A stretch of 64,000 nt of DNA from Bog-473 sp963809715 (GTDB lineage: Bacteria > Actinomycetota > Acidimicrobiia > Acidimicrobiales > RAAP-2): positions 1 to 64,000 of the forward strand of contig CAWEKO010000006.1 in the NCBI GenBank assembly GCA_963809715.1, in the 5' to 3' direction. Positions 46,982 through 56,949 of this stretch are shown one piece after another. Position 1 is the stretch's first letter. Each line of letters starts with the position of its first letter. The notes below the pieces were generated by a model. It was not told the DNA's origin, did not search any database, and worked only from the letters and a program-made list of their open reading frames with translations. The position numbers were made by a program, and so were the translations under genes.

Positions 46982-49354
46982 ATGACGAACGAGAACGTGA
47001 CACTCCCATTGCTCCCCCTCAAGTCCGGGGTCGTGCTGCCAGGGATGGTTTTCACCATGGCGCTCGAGTCGGACGAGGCGCGGGCCGCCGTCGAGGCAGC
47101 CCGCTCCTCGGGCGGTCGCCTGCTGTTGGTGCCCCACATCGAGGGCCGGTTCGCCCGCGTCGGCGTGATTGCCGACGTCATGGAGGAGGGCGACCTCCCC
47201 GGCGGTCTGCCCGCCGTGGCCATCCAGGGTGGCCAGCGCGCCACCATCGGGACCGGAGTTCCGGGGACGGGTGAGGCCCTCTGGGTCGAGGCCGAGCCCC
47301 TGACCGACGTCGAGCCCACGCCGGCCGCCAATGAGCTGGCCCGCGAGTACCGGGCCGTGCTCGAGAACATCTTGCACAGTCGCGGTGCCGGGCGCATCGC
47401 CGCCGCGCTGCGCGACATCACCGAGCCGAGCCGCTTGGCCGACATGTCGGGATACTCACCCGACCTCTCGCTCGGCCAGAAGGTCGAAGTGCTCGAGACG
47501 CTCGACGTCGAGGCACGGTTGCGCCTCGTGTTGGGTTGGGCCCGCGACACGCTGGCCGATCTGACGCTCCGCGAGAAGATCAAGACCGACGTCGAGGAGG
47601 GCATGGAGAAGACGCAGCGCGAGTTTCTCTTGCGTCGCCAGCTCGAGGCCATCCGCAAGGAGTTGGGACAGCTCTCGGGCCATGAGGCCGACGACGACCC
47701 CGACGACTACCGGGCCAAGCTCGAGTCGCGTGACCTGCCCGAGCACGTCAGGGCTGCGGTCGAGCGCGAGGTCGACAAGCTCGAGCGCACCAGCGACCAG
47801 AGCCCCGAGACCGGGTGGATCCGCACCTGGCTCGACACCGTGCTCGAGATCCCTTGGGGCGTCGAGTCCGACGACAGTCACGACATCGCGGAGGCCAAGG
47901 GCATCCTCGACGCCGACCATGACGGTCTCAAGGACGTGAAGGACCGGATCCTCGAGCATCTGGCCGTGCGCAAGCTCCAGGCCGAGCGCGGGCTGGCGCC
48001 GGTCGACGGGCGCGGCTCGGGTGCCATCTTGGCCCTGGTCGGTCCCCCCGGCGTCGGCAAGACGTCGCTCGGCGAGTCCGTGGCCCACGCCCTCGGGCGC
48101 AAGTTCGTCCGGGTCTCCCTGGGCGGCGTGCGGGACGAGGCCGAGATCCGCGGCCACCGCCGTACCTACGTGGGGGCCCAGCCGGGCCGCCTGGTGCGTG
48201 CCTTGCGCGAGGCCGGGACCATGAATCCGGTCATCGTGCTCGACGAGGTGGACAAGTTGGGGAACGACTACCGGGGTGACCCGTCGTCGGCCCTCCTCGA
48301 GGTGCTCGACCCGGCGCAGAACCACACGTTCCGCGACCACTACCTCGAGGTGGACCTCGACCTGTCGCGGGTGTTGTTCATCGCGACGGCCAACGTCATG
48401 GAGACAATCCCGGGCCCGCTGCTCGACCGCATGGAGATCATCCGGCTCGACGGCTACACCGAAAACGAGAAGGTCTCCATCGCCAAGCACCATTTGGTCG
48501 GACGCCAGCTCCGTCGTGCCGCGCTGCGGGACGACGAGGTGGAGTTCACCGACGACGCGCTGCGCACCATCGTGGCCGACTACACCCGGGAAGCCGGCGT
48601 GCGGAACCTCGAGCGCGAGCTCGGGCGCCTGTTGCGCAAGGCGGCCACGGCGCTCGCTTCGGGTGAGCGCACGGCGCCGGTCGTGGTCGACGGTCCCGAC
48701 GTGCGCGGATGGCTGGGACGGCCGCACTTCTTCTTCGAAGCGGCCGACCGGACCAGCGTGCCCGGGGTGGTCACCGGCTTGGCCGTCACCGGTGCCGGTG
48801 GCGACGTCCTCTTCGTCGAGGCCAGCGTGTCCGACGGCCCCGAGGGTCTCACCCTCACGGGCCAGCTGGGCGACGTCATGAAGGAGTCGGCGGAGATCGC
48901 CCTCTCCTACGTGCGCTCGCACGCCGAGGAGCTCGGGATCGACTCGGGCGCTTTCAGCGGCAAGCGGTTCCACGTCCACGTCCCGGCGGGCGCCGTCCCC
49001 AAGGACGGACCCTCGGCCGGCGTCACCATGACGACGGCCTTGGTCAGCCTGCTGCGCGACATCCCGGTGCGCCCGGTCGTCGGCATGACCGGCGAGGTCA
49101 CCCTGCAGGGCCGTGTCCTGCCCATCGGCGGGGTGAAGCAGAAGGTCCTGGCCGCCCACCGGGCGGGCCTGACCGAGGTCGTGTTGCCCGTGCGCAACGG
49201 GCCCGACCTCGAGGACGTGCCCGAGGAGGTGCGGGAGGTCATGACCTTCCACCTCGCCACCACCATCTCCGACGTGCTCACCCCCGCCCTGGCGGGCGGG
49301 GAGGGCACGCCGGCGGTGGAGGAGCAGGCCACCGAGCTGGGCGCCGCCGCCTGA
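46982..49354 (+). CDS. lon: ATP-dependent protease Lon
   Basis: 790 residues from ATG 46982, AAAGGA 10-15 bases upstream. The N-terminal substrate domain (about 1-200) starts VTLPLLPLKSGVVLPGMVF. The AAA+ domain has Walker A GPPGVGKTS (about 354-362), RGHRRTYVGAQPGRLVRAL, Walker B PVIVLDEVDKLG and sensor IATANVMETIPGPLLDR. The protease domain has the catalytic Ser in KDGPSAGVTM (about 678) and the Lys in GGVKQKVLAAHRAG (about 720). Lon degrades misfolded and regulatory proteins. Full length and intact. Confidence 0.97.
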   Translation: MTNENVTLPLLPLKSGVVLPGMVFTMALESDEARAAVEAARSSGGRLLLVPHIEGRFARVGVIADVMEEGDLPGGLPAVAIQGGQRATIGTGVPGTGEALWVEAEPLTDVEPTPAANELAREYRAVLENILHSRGAGRIAAALRDITEPSRLADMSGYSPDLSLGQKVEVLETLDVEARLRLVLGWARDTLADLTLREKIKTDVEEGMEKTQREFLLRRQLEAIRKELGQLSGHEADDDPDDYRAKLESRDLPEHVRAAVEREVDKLERTSDQSPETGWIRTWLDTVLEIPWGVESDDSHDIAEAKGILDADHDGLKDVKDRILEHLAVRKLQAERGLAPVDGRGSGAILALVGPPGVGKTSLGESVAHALGRKFVRVSLGGVRDEAEIRGHRRTYVGAQPGRLVRALREAGTMNPVIVLDEVDKLGNDYRGDPSSALLEVLDPAQNHTFRDHYLEVDLDLSRVLFIATANVMETIPGPLLDRMEIIRLDGYTENEKVSIAKHHLVGRQLRRAALRDDEVEFTDDALRTIVADYTREAGVRNLERELGRLLRKAATALASGERTAPVVVDGPDVRGWLGRPHFFFEAADRTSVPGVVTGLAVTGAGGDVLFVEASVSDGPEGLTLTGQLGDVMKESAEIALSYVRSHAEELGIDSGAFSGKRFHVHVPAGAVPKDGPSAGVTMTTALVSLLRDIPVRPVVGMTGEVTLQGRVLPIGGVKQKVLAAHRAGLTEVVLPVRNGPDLEDVPEEVREVMTFHLATTISDVLTPALAGGEGTPAVEEQATELGAAA

Positions 49355-49398
49355 GCGAGGGCAGACTGGCTCGTCGAGAACCAGGTGATGGGAGCAAC

Positions 49399-49641
49399 AT
49401 GGACGACCAGGACATCGTGACGCGCATCAACGAGTTGGCTGCGGAGGAGCAGCGGCTCGAGGAGGCGCACGTCGGCGAGGGCTTGAGTGACGAAGAGCGC
49501 AAGCGCAAGGATCAGCTCGAAGTCACCCTCGACAAGATGTGGGACATGCTGCGCCAGCGCCGGGCCAAGCGGAGCGCGGGGCAGGATCCCGATCAGGCCC
49601 AGGAGCGCTCGACCGGTACCGTCGAGGGCTATCTGCAGTAG
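49399..49641 (+). CDS. DUF2630 family protein (80 aa)
   Basis: ATG 49399 with GGGAG (49390-49394). A short helical, highly charged protein: IVTRINELAAEEQRLEEAH, LSDEERKRKDQLEVTLDKM and WDMLRQRRAKRSAGQDPDQ. The HVGEGLSDEE and W-LLRQRRA pattern is typical of DUF2630, found in Actinobacteria and Chloroflexi; function unknown. Coiled-coil-like. It follows lon by 44 bases and may be co-transcribed. Confidence 0.85.
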   Translation: MDDQDIVTRINELAAEEQRLEEAHVGEGLSDEERKRKDQLEVTLDKMWDMLRQRRAKRSAGQDPDQAQERSTGTVEGYLQ

Positions 49642-49673
49642 TCGGCCTGCAGGAGTCGGCCTGCAGGAGTCGG
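49641..49673. repeat. Tandem 14-bp repeat at the DUF2630 stop
   Basis: GTCGGCCTGCAGGA occurs twice without a gap (49641-49654, 49655-49668) and a third unit begins (GTCGG). It starts on the last base of the DUF2630 stop codon. Confidence 0.6.
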
Positions 49674-49725
49674 TCGGCGTGGTCGGTCGAGGACTCTGGC
49701 GCGAGCCCTCGAGCCGCCGGCCTCC

Positions 49726-50199
49726 TCAATCGGGCGGCAGCGAGCGGTTGAGTGACGGGACGATGAGGCCCAACAGGGCCCGCAGGTTCCCGATCGTCAC
49801 GTCGAGCCAGTCGAAGGAGTCACGCCAGACGGCAATCCTCCCGTCGCGCACGACGAAGCGGCCGTAGACCCAGAAGCGGGCGGCGAAGCGGCGAAAGTTG
49901 AGCTCGTCGATGCGATCCGTGAGCACCACGTCGCCCTCGGACGCCACGTGGTTCAAGTGGACGTCGAAGCCCATGCGTCCCGGGCGCAGGAGGGGACGGG
50001 CCAGGCGTTCGAGGGCAGCCCGTCCGTGGATGGTGGGCAGCGACACGTTGAGGTACTCGATGTCGTCGGTCACCATGTCGAGCGCGGCGTCGAGGTCGTT
50101 GCGGGCCAGCGCCCGCAGGAAGTCGACGACGATCTCCTCGGGGCTGTGCCCGCCACGGGTCGAGGATCCGTTTGCCGCCACCGGCCCCGTTTCGCTCAC
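49726..50199 (-). CDS. Limonene-1,2-epoxide hydrolase-like / SnoaL-fold protein
   Basis: 157 residues. Cone-shaped alpha+beta barrel family. The start EEIVVDFLRALARNDLDAA is followed by DMVTDDIEYLNVSLPTIHG, VVLTDRIDELNF and VYGRFVVRDGRIAVWRDSFDW. The Arg-Asp pair in DRID and the Asp in WRDSFD correspond to the catalytic Asp-Arg-Asp triad of limonene-epoxide hydrolases. Substrate unknown. It overlaps the upstream membrane protein gene by four bases. Confidence 0.8.
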   Translation of the reverse strand: MSETGPVAANGSSTRGGHSPEEIVVDFLRALARNDLDAALDMVTDDIEYLNVSLPTIHGRAALERLARPLLRPGRMGFDVHLNHVASEGDVVLTDRIDELNFRRFAARFWVYGRFVVRDGRIAVWRDSFDWLDVTIGNLRALLGLIVPSLNRSLPPD

Positions 50200-52523
50200 T
50201 GGCTCAGTGTGCTCCGGCTGACGCCTGCTCCGCTACTCCCGCTGTTCTCCGAGGTGCCGCCGTCGCCAACACCCGAGTTCGTACCGTTCTCCGAGTCGCC
50301 CGCACTGCCTCGGCGCCGTGTCCGGCGCCAGAGCCAGGGACCGACGGCCAGCCCGACCAGCACGACGAGCGCCAACGCGAAGAGCGCGGGGTACGACCCG
50401 AACCCCGCATAGCTGAAGGCCACCGTGTGCACTCCGGGTCCGACGACCACCCCGACGAGGGCGGGCGCCACCATGACGGTCGGTTCCGGGTGCCCGTCGA
50501 CCGTGGCCGTCCAGCCGGGGTCGTAGGACACGCTCAGCACCACGGTGGCCCGCCGCTTGGCTGAGACCACGGCACGGGCCCGCCCGTTGGCCATGTCGGC
50601 CGACTGGATCACGACGTGCCCGGGCGCTCCGCTGAGCGCGCTCGCGTCGGGCGCCGTCGGGGTGGCCGCCTCGGACCCGTTGAAGGCGACCGTGAGGTCA
50701 CGGTTCTCAGTGAGCAACGGTGACTCGAGGAGGGATTTGCTCTTGGTGCCGACGTTGGCCCGGGTGGCCTCGAGCACGCCGGTGGTGTCGTAGACGTGGA
50801 TATAGCCGGCCTGGGGCAGCGACCACAGGCAGTAGTGACCCGAGCAGCCAACTTTCGACGCGCGCACCGGCGGCGACACCGATTCGGGGAGGACGAGGTA
50901 GCCGATGCCGAACAGTGGGTAGTCGCCCGGGTTGGTGTCGTCGAAGAAGTACTCGGGGTCGGTCATGAGCGACGCCGTGCGCAGCGTGTAGCCGACCTCG
51001 TCGACGTCCTTGCTCTCGAGGTACTTGAACACGGGTACGGCGCCGACGGTGAAGTCCGCGCCCCAGTTGGTCGGCGATCCGGCGTAGACCCGGCCCCGGG
51101 GGTGTGCCCGCACGTAGTCGATGAGCTGATCGATCTGAGGGACTTCGTGGGTGTCGGACTGGGCCTGCAACGAGACGTTGGTCCGGTTGTGCAGGTCGTA
51201 CTTGCTGATGTTCCACCAAGCCGGTGCGAGACCGATCAGCAGCGCGGCGATGCACAGGCCGGCCACGAGACCATGGCTTGTCGGGTTCTTGGTCCAGCCG
51301 CGCTGGTCCGCCGGAAGCAGGCGTGCTACTTCGCTGACCACGAACCGCCCGATGGCGACGATGCCCACTCCGGCCAGCAGAAGGCCGGAGAGCTGCACGC
51401 CCATCTCGAAGCGACGGATGAAGATGTCGCTGCTCCCCGGCACAATGTCGTACACGAAGCCCCAGGTGGCTCGCCCGAAGGTCATGAGAAGTGTGACCAC
51501 CCAGATGGTGACGATGGCCCGGCCGGCGACGAAGGTGCGCCAGCGTGCGATGCAGACGATCAGGCCCACGCCGACGAGGACCGTGACGACGGGGACGAGG
51601 CGCTCGAAGTCGTAGAGCTGGCCGCTGATCAACCACCACAGGACCTTCGGGGCGCCGTACCCGTTCTCCAGTGGACCTCCGCCGAGGACCTGGTTGCGCG
51701 CCGCCCAGTGTGACTGGGCCAGCACCGGGTAGACAACCCAGGCCGAGGCGACCAGCGCCGCCGCACCAATGGCCACCGCGCGCAGCAGCCGACGCCGGAG
51801 ATCAGACGGAATCAGGAAGGGCCACACGACCAGAGGGACGAAGGCGAGGTACCCGGTCTCGAAGTGCAGCGCCACCGTGAGCATGATGAACAGGACGGCC
51901 GGGAAGATGGCGCGCAACGACCGGAGCGAGCGGTAGGTGAAGCCCCAGGCCAGCGGCAGGGTCCACGAGGCCCACAGCTGGGTCCACACGCCGTAGCCCG
52001 TCCACACGTAGGCCCTCGTTTCGTAGCCGATGCCGGCCCACGAGGAAAGGAAGGGTGCGACGGCCGCGGCGCCTGCCGCGGTCCAGCGACCGAGGCCGAA
52101 CAGTCGCGCGCACCAGTAGATGGCCAGCGGCCACAAGGCGAGCAACAGGTAGATGGACCAGCGAAAGACCGCGTCCGGGTCGGCCACCGTGCCGATCGTC
52201 CCGGCGATCATGGCCGGCAGGCTCTGGTAGTGCAGGAACTGGGGCGAGCCCAGTCCGAGGTAGGGGTACCAGCTCGTGAGGGGGAGGTGGCCCTCCTTGA
52301 TGCGGCTGGCCGCGAAGCGCACCATTTGCTGGTGCAGCGAGCTGTCGTCGAGGTAGGGCACCGCCGTCAGCTCGGGTCGCAGTTCGACCAGTCCCCAGAT
52401 GCAGGTGATGGCCACGATGCACCAGGGTCCGAGCCGGGCGAGGAGCCACCCCTGCGCAGGCCCGGGTTCGGATTCAGGCTCGACCGATGCCCCTGCTTCG
52501 GTCGAGGTTTCGGACGCGCTCAC
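50196..52523 (-). CDS. Large integral membrane protein (YfhO / GT-C-like)
   Basis: 775 residues with about 12-13 membrane helices over residues 25-430 and near the C-terminus. A first loop reads ELTAVPYLDDSSLHQQMVR, PLTSWYPYLGLGSPQFLHY. A large extracytoplasmic domain (about 435-700; NRTNVSLQAQSDTHEVPQI, GRVYAGSPTNWGADFTVGA) precedes a last helix and a low-complexity Gly/Ser/Glu tail. The D-D motif in the first loop and the layout resemble GT-C glycosyltransferases and YfhO-type proteins, suggesting lipid-linked sugar transfer; this is inference. The start is a GTG. Confidence 0.65.
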   Translation of the reverse strand: MSASETSTEAGASVEPESEPGPAQGWLLARLGPWCIVAITCIWGLVELRPELTAVPYLDDSSLHQQMVRFAASRIKEGHLPLTSWYPYLGLGSPQFLHYQSLPAMIAGTIGTVADPDAVFRWSIYLLLALWPLAIYWCARLFGLGRWTAAGAAAVAPFLSSWAGIGYETRAYVWTGYGVWTQLWASWTLPLAWGFTYRSLRSLRAIFPAVLFIMLTVALHFETGYLAFVPLVVWPFLIPSDLRRRLLRAVAIGAAALVASAWVVYPVLAQSHWAARNQVLGGGPLENGYGAPKVLWWLISGQLYDFERLVPVVTVLVGVGLIVCIARWRTFVAGRAIVTIWVVTLLMTFGRATWGFVYDIVPGSSDIFIRRFEMGVQLSGLLLAGVGIVAIGRFVVSEVARLLPADQRGWTKNPTSHGLVAGLCIAALLIGLAPAWWNISKYDLHNRTNVSLQAQSDTHEVPQIDQLIDYVRAHPRGRVYAGSPTNWGADFTVGAVPVFKYLESKDVDEVGYTLRTASLMTDPEYFFDDTNPGDYPLFGIGYLVLPESVSPPVRASKVGCSGHYCLWSLPQAGYIHVYDTTGVLEATRANVGTKSKSLLESPLLTENRDLTVAFNGSEAATPTAPDASALSGAPGHVVIQSADMANGRARAVVSAKRRATVVLSVSYDPGWTATVDGHPEPTVMVAPALVGVVVGPGVHTVAFSYAGFGSYPALFALALVVLVGLAVGPWLWRRTRRRGSAGDSENGTNSGVGDGGTSENSGSSGAGVSRSTLSQ

Positions 52524-52571
52524 GCAGGAATCGACTTGGGCCGGGGGCGCTCCACCGCACCATGATGCCGG

Positions 52572-54357
52572 TCAGTGCGGCGCGAGAGGCGTCTGGTCTC
52601 TTTGCAGCACCCGGAGGAGCTCCTCGTACGGTCCCAGGAGGAACGCACGATCGCCGGCACCGAACACGGTGCCGCGGCGGGGAGGGTGCTCGAGGGCGCC
52701 GTCCGACGCCCGGCTGAGAGCGATGACCCGGGTCCGTGCGGACAGGTCCTGCATGGCCAGTCCCTGTAGGCCGCCGTTCGGCGCCACGGTCAGCGCGCCG
52801 ACCAGGAACGGCTGCTGGTCGACGTAGAACGTGCTGAGGACCTCGAGACCCAAGGCGGCCCCGACGAACCACGGCGCCGCCAGCGCCGAGGTCGAGCGGA
52901 CGTGTCGGAAGCCGAAGCTTCGCTCCATCATGAGGGCGAGCTCGCGGTCGAACACCCGTAGCACGACCGGCACGTCGTCCCAGCGCGACCCGAGGGACTC
53001 ACGGACCGACAGGCCCGTTTCGATGTTGGTGAGGTCTGCACTGGTGAGGACCGCCACCGCCTTGGCGTCCGCGATGTTCACCATCTGGTGCGTCTGCGCT
53101 TGCGTGGCATCCGCGATCACGATGGGCACGCCGAGTGCGCGGGCCTGGGCCAGGTAGCGGTTGTCGGTGTCGCGCTCGATCACCACGACGCGCTGACCCT
53201 CCGAGACCAGGCCGCGCACGACGCTGATCCCGATCGACCCGAGACCGATGACGATGACGTGGTCGGTCATTCCCGGCACCTGTCGGCGACCGAGGGAGCG
53301 CTCGATGCGTCGGCTCACCAAGATGTTCGTGAACAGCGCGAAAGCCGTCGACACCAGGGCCACGCCGGCCACGATGAGCACGATGCCGCAGGCCATCAAC
53401 CAGGCCGGCTCATGGGCGAACGTGTAGTCCCCGTACCCCACCGTGGCCACGGTCTCCACGCTGAAGTACAGCGACGCCAGGACGCCGAGGTGCTGGGTCT
53501 GCCCCGGTGGCCGGTATGTGGCGTGCAGCAGAGCCGTCGCCAGCACCAGCAGCACCAGGAGCGACCCGGCCACGACGGCCAGTGCTTTGTTGCCTTCTTC
53601 GAGCGCGATGCCGAGCTGGAGGCGGGCACGGCGGAGCAGGCTGACGCGCCGGGCCGGTCCCCCGATCGAAGACCTGGCATCGATGCCGACGTCGTGCAGC
53701 TCGTCCGCGGTGCCCAAGACGGCCACGCGGTCACCGGCGGCGAGCGCGTGATCGCGCCCGGGACACTGGGCCATGGGTGACCCGTCCGCCGGCATGATGG
53801 CCACTGGGGCCAGGTTGCCGAAGTGCCCCCGGAACGTGTCGTGCGCGTGGGGGGACAACTCCACCTCGAGCTGCACGACGGCGAAATCGACCCCGTCGAG
53901 CTCAATGTCGTGGGCCCGCCGCCCCAGGCACGCCTCGACGAAGGAGGGGCCGGCAAGCGTGGCCACGTCGAGCACGTTGCCCGGGCCCGAGACTCGTCCC
54001 AGGGCACGGGCCACCGCCGGGTTGGCCAGCTCGACCACGAGGTGCCACCTCTGGCCGCAGCTCGCGCACGCGGAGCGCCGTCTCGAGCGTGTGGATCTCG
54101 TCCACCTCGACGCAGACGACCGCTGCCGCTCCGTCGAGGCGCGCTTCGGCGAAACCCTCACCGCGATAGGCATGTCGATGGATGTGCTCGACTCCCCAGT
54201 CCTCGAGTGCCCGGGCGAAGCGCGGATCCGCATCGTCGTCGATCACCAGTACGCGTGTCCCGCTCAGATGGAACTGCTCGACGGTCCGCAGGCCGACACC
54301 CTGAAGGCCGCACACGATCACGTGTCCGGTGCCGGGGTTCCCTTCCATTGAGGGCAT
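52572..54357 (-). CDS. Potassium channel with two RCK (TrkA-N) domains; one frameshift
   Basis: ATG 54357: RCK domain 1 (HVIVCGLQGVGLRTVEQFHL; VLVIDDDADPRFARALEDW). After RELRPEV, one extra base near 54046 (GAGGTGGCACCTC) breaks the frame. The next frame continues HLVVELANPAVARALGRVS, TrkA-C-like DRVAVLGTADELHDV, and two membrane helices with selectivity filter TVATVGYGDYTF. RCK domain 2 follows (HVIVIGLGSIGISVVRGLV; VVVIERDTDNRYLAQARAL) with a C-terminal TrkA-C segment. The joined length is about 595 residues. TVGYGD defines a K+ channel; RCK domains gate it through nucleotide or Ca2+ binding. An RCK before the pore as well as after it is unusual for a two-helix channel. Confidence 0.82.
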
Positions 54358-54507
54358 GTTGCCAACCGCGTCCGGGGCGAAGGTTGCCGCACCATTAAAT
54401 GTCGACGGCTAAATGTCCCTGCTGAATGTCTACGGCCCAAGAGTGGGTTGTGGGAATCCGGACATGCCGACCCCACCGGACACCGCCCTCTACCCTTGGT
54501 CCCCGTC

Positions 54508-54580
54508 GGGGCTGTAGCTCAGTGGTCAGAGCAGAGGACTCATAATCCTTGGGTCGTGGGTTCGATCCCCACCAGCCCTA
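54508..54580 (+). tRNA. tRNA with CAT anticodon (Met or Ile2)
   Basis: Acceptor stem GGGGCTG (54508-54514) pairs with CAGCCCT (54573-54579, last pair G-U), discriminator A. The anticodon loop ACTCATAAT gives CAT. The T arm is CGTGGGTTCGATCCCCACC. CCA is not encoded. Elongator Met or lysidine-modified Ile2 cannot be separated with certainty. Its 3' half is duplicated at 59124-59167. Confidence 0.93.
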
Positions 54581-54581
54581 C
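54538..54581 (+). repeat. Direct repeat copy 1 (3' half of the CAT tRNA), putative attachment site
   Basis: 44 bases from the anticodon loop to one base past the tRNA. They recur at 59124-59167 in the same orientation with two mismatches; the last 29 bases (54553-54581) are identical. tRNA 3' halves are the classic attachment sites of integrated elements. Confidence 0.75.
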
Positions 54582-54689
54582 AAAGAAGTCCAGGTCAGGA
54601 GCTTGAAACTACAGGCTGAATGTGCGAATAGCTCACCACTCGGCGCTCCGAGTCGACTGTGGTGACGACCTCCTTACCGGGTCGCTGAG

Positions 54690-56677
54690 TTAACCCACCG
54701 ATGCCATACCGACCACTGGTTGGTTCAGCGGTGTGCCGCCCATCGATCCCAGGAACGGGGCGGTCCCGAAGCAGAACACGCCGCCGTCGGAGGCGACGAA
54801 TCGGTATCCGAGATCGTCGTCGGTCGCTGCCATGCCGACGACCGGCTCGTTGAGATGGATGCTGCCGGTGGAGCCGAGGAAGGGTGCCCCAAAGGAGAAG
54901 ACTCCGCCGTCGCTTGCGACCAGCCAGTAGCCCGATGTGGTGTCGTCAACGGCGAGGCCCACGACCGGCTTGTTGAGCGGGGTGCCTCCCATCGAGCCTT
55001 GGAAGCTGGCGTCGCCGAAGGTGAACACTCCGCCGTCAGCCGCGGCGAGGTAGTAGCCCCCGTTGTCGGGGGTGACCCCGATGCCGACGACCGGCTTGTT
55101 GAGCGGCATACCTCCCATCGATCCGTGGAAGTGGGCGTCGCCGAAGGTGAACACCCCCCGTCAGAAGCGACGAGGTAGTAGCCGCCGTCATCGGGGGTCG
55201 CGGCGATGCCGACGACGGGCGCGTTCAGCGGCTGCCCACCCATGGAGCCATGGAAGGGCGTCCCGAAAGAGAAGACTCCGCCGTCGCTTGCGACCAGCCA
55301 GTAGCCGCCGGTGACGGTCGCGGCGATGCCGACGACGGGCGCGTTCAGCGGCTGCCCACCCATGGAGCCATGGAAGGCGGCGTCACCGAAGGCAAAGACT
55401 CCGCCGTCGTGTGCACCCAGCCAGTAGCCCGCAGACCCAGCACCAGGCACGCCAATCGTGACCGTGAACGTCTGGGTCGCTGTGGCACCTGTCGAGTCGG
55501 TGACCTTGACCGTGAACGTGAACGTGCCTGCCTCGGTGGGGGTGCCGCTGATGATCCCGGTCGAAGACAAGGCCAGGCCAGGCGGGAGTGATCCAGACAC
55601 CACCGACCAAGTGTTGGGCGGTGTTCCGCCGAACGCGCTTACGTCAGCCGAGTAGGGGGTGCCGACAACGCCATTTGGCACGGTGGTGGTAGTCACACAG
55701 AGCGGTTGCGACGTCACCGATCCTGTCGGGTTGAAGTCGGATTTCCAGCCGCTGAAGCTGTTGCAGGTCACCGTCGCGGTCGACGGAGAGATCACCTCCA
55801 CTCCGAAGCCGAAATCGTCGGGCACGTCGGGGGCGGTCCGGCCTATCTGATTTCGGTCGATGATTGCGGTGCCGCCGCCCTGCATGGCCACACCGAGGTC
55901 GCTTTTGTCGCCTGTGATCGTGTCGTCTCTCAAGGTGACGCTTGTCGCCGACAACACGAGCACTGCCGCGTTTGCACTAGCTGGACCCGCAAAGCCGCTG
56001 CCGTTGATGGTGCTGCCCGTTGTCGTGCCGGTGGAACCGGCCAGGTAAAGCAGTCCGTTCTGGCCGATGGGAATCCCGGACGTTGGGGGTCCTATAAAAC
56101 TACCGGAGACGTTCATGGTCATCCCCGTCGCCTGGATCGCGCTCTTCTGGTAGTCGGTGACGGTGGTGCCGGTGATCGTGAGGGTCTGACCGGCAGTTCC
56201 GGTGGCCACGATCGCCCGTCCAACTTGACAGTTACCGGTGTGCTCCGAGATCCCTGTGACAGTGACCTTGGTCACCGAGCCGCCCGCACCGTTGAACGAA
56301 ATGCCGTTCAACGTGCCCCGACAACCGGGGAAGCCGGGTGTGAAGTTGCCCATGATCGTCAAGTTCTCGATATTCACCGACGTCGCACCAACAACGTTCT
56401 CCAACACAGCGCCGTCGATAGATGGAGTCCCGGGTGTGACGTCATGAGCGGTGATCGTGTGCCCAGCGCCATTGAGCGTGTCCCCGTTTGGAATCGTGAG
56501 CGTTGCCGTCGTGTCACAGTCGCCGGTCAAGGTGATGACGCCGCCAACGGGTGCCGGGAACGCGCAGGTGGGGGGAGCAGCGCCCGCCGGGTCGACACCG
56601 CCGGTGAGGACGGCGGGGGTGAGGGCGGCGAATGATACGAAAAACGTCAGACAGGCAACCCAGGTTCGAAGCCGCAT
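54690..56677 (-). CDS. Secreted beta-helix / putative-Ig protein with six YWLVASDGG repeats; one frameshift
   Basis: ATG 56677 with GGAGGG on the coding strand; a longer frame to 56872 puts a signal peptide in the wrong place. A signal peptide (LRTWVACLTFFVSFAALT to GGVDPAGA) precedes a right-handed beta-helix (about 35-300; NIENLTIMGNF, DDTITGDKSDLGVAM). A putative-Ig (He_PIG-type) domain follows: PYSADVSAFGGTPPNTWSV, SGSLPPGLALSSTGIISGT. Then come six repeats such as GGVFTFGDAHFHGSMGGMPL. A missing G near 55160 (CCCCCC for CCCCGCC) shifts the frame inside repeat 3; repeats 3-6 continue in the next frame to 54690. Part of the apparent tRNA-bounded element. Confidence 0.8.
55201..55257. repeat. 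57-bp DNA repeat inside the repeat module (second copy 55321-55377)
   Basis: The 57 bases CGGCGATGCCGACGACGGGC... through CATGGAGCCATGGAAGG occur identically at 55201-55257 and 55321-55377, exactly 120 bases apart, which is one repeat unit. They encode the GSMGGQPLNAPVVGIAA part of repeats 1 and 2. Confidence 0.85.
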
Positions 56678-56949
56678 TGGCCCTCCATTTCGGAGCAAAC
56701 GGCCCACCTGAGTTAGGTCGCGCAGTTTCTGAAAGATCGTTGAGCTGAGAGAAGCGCACATAGCCCAAATCTGCGTTAACACCAGCAGCAACTTTGCCGA
56801 TTGATTCGGCCGTCGGCGGCTCGTCGTCGTCGTGCCCGCCTGCTTGCGCTGTGCCATGACGTGACCTCGCATTTCAGCGTGACCGGTACCCCGGCGTCGG
56901 GGATCTACAGGCTGTACCGGACGCGTCTGCTTAGATTCCTATCTACTGG

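Noticed and set aside
47456..49252. Minus-strand 598-codon frame opposite lon
   Set aside because: Composition is that of an antisense shadow; lon is full length and well supported.
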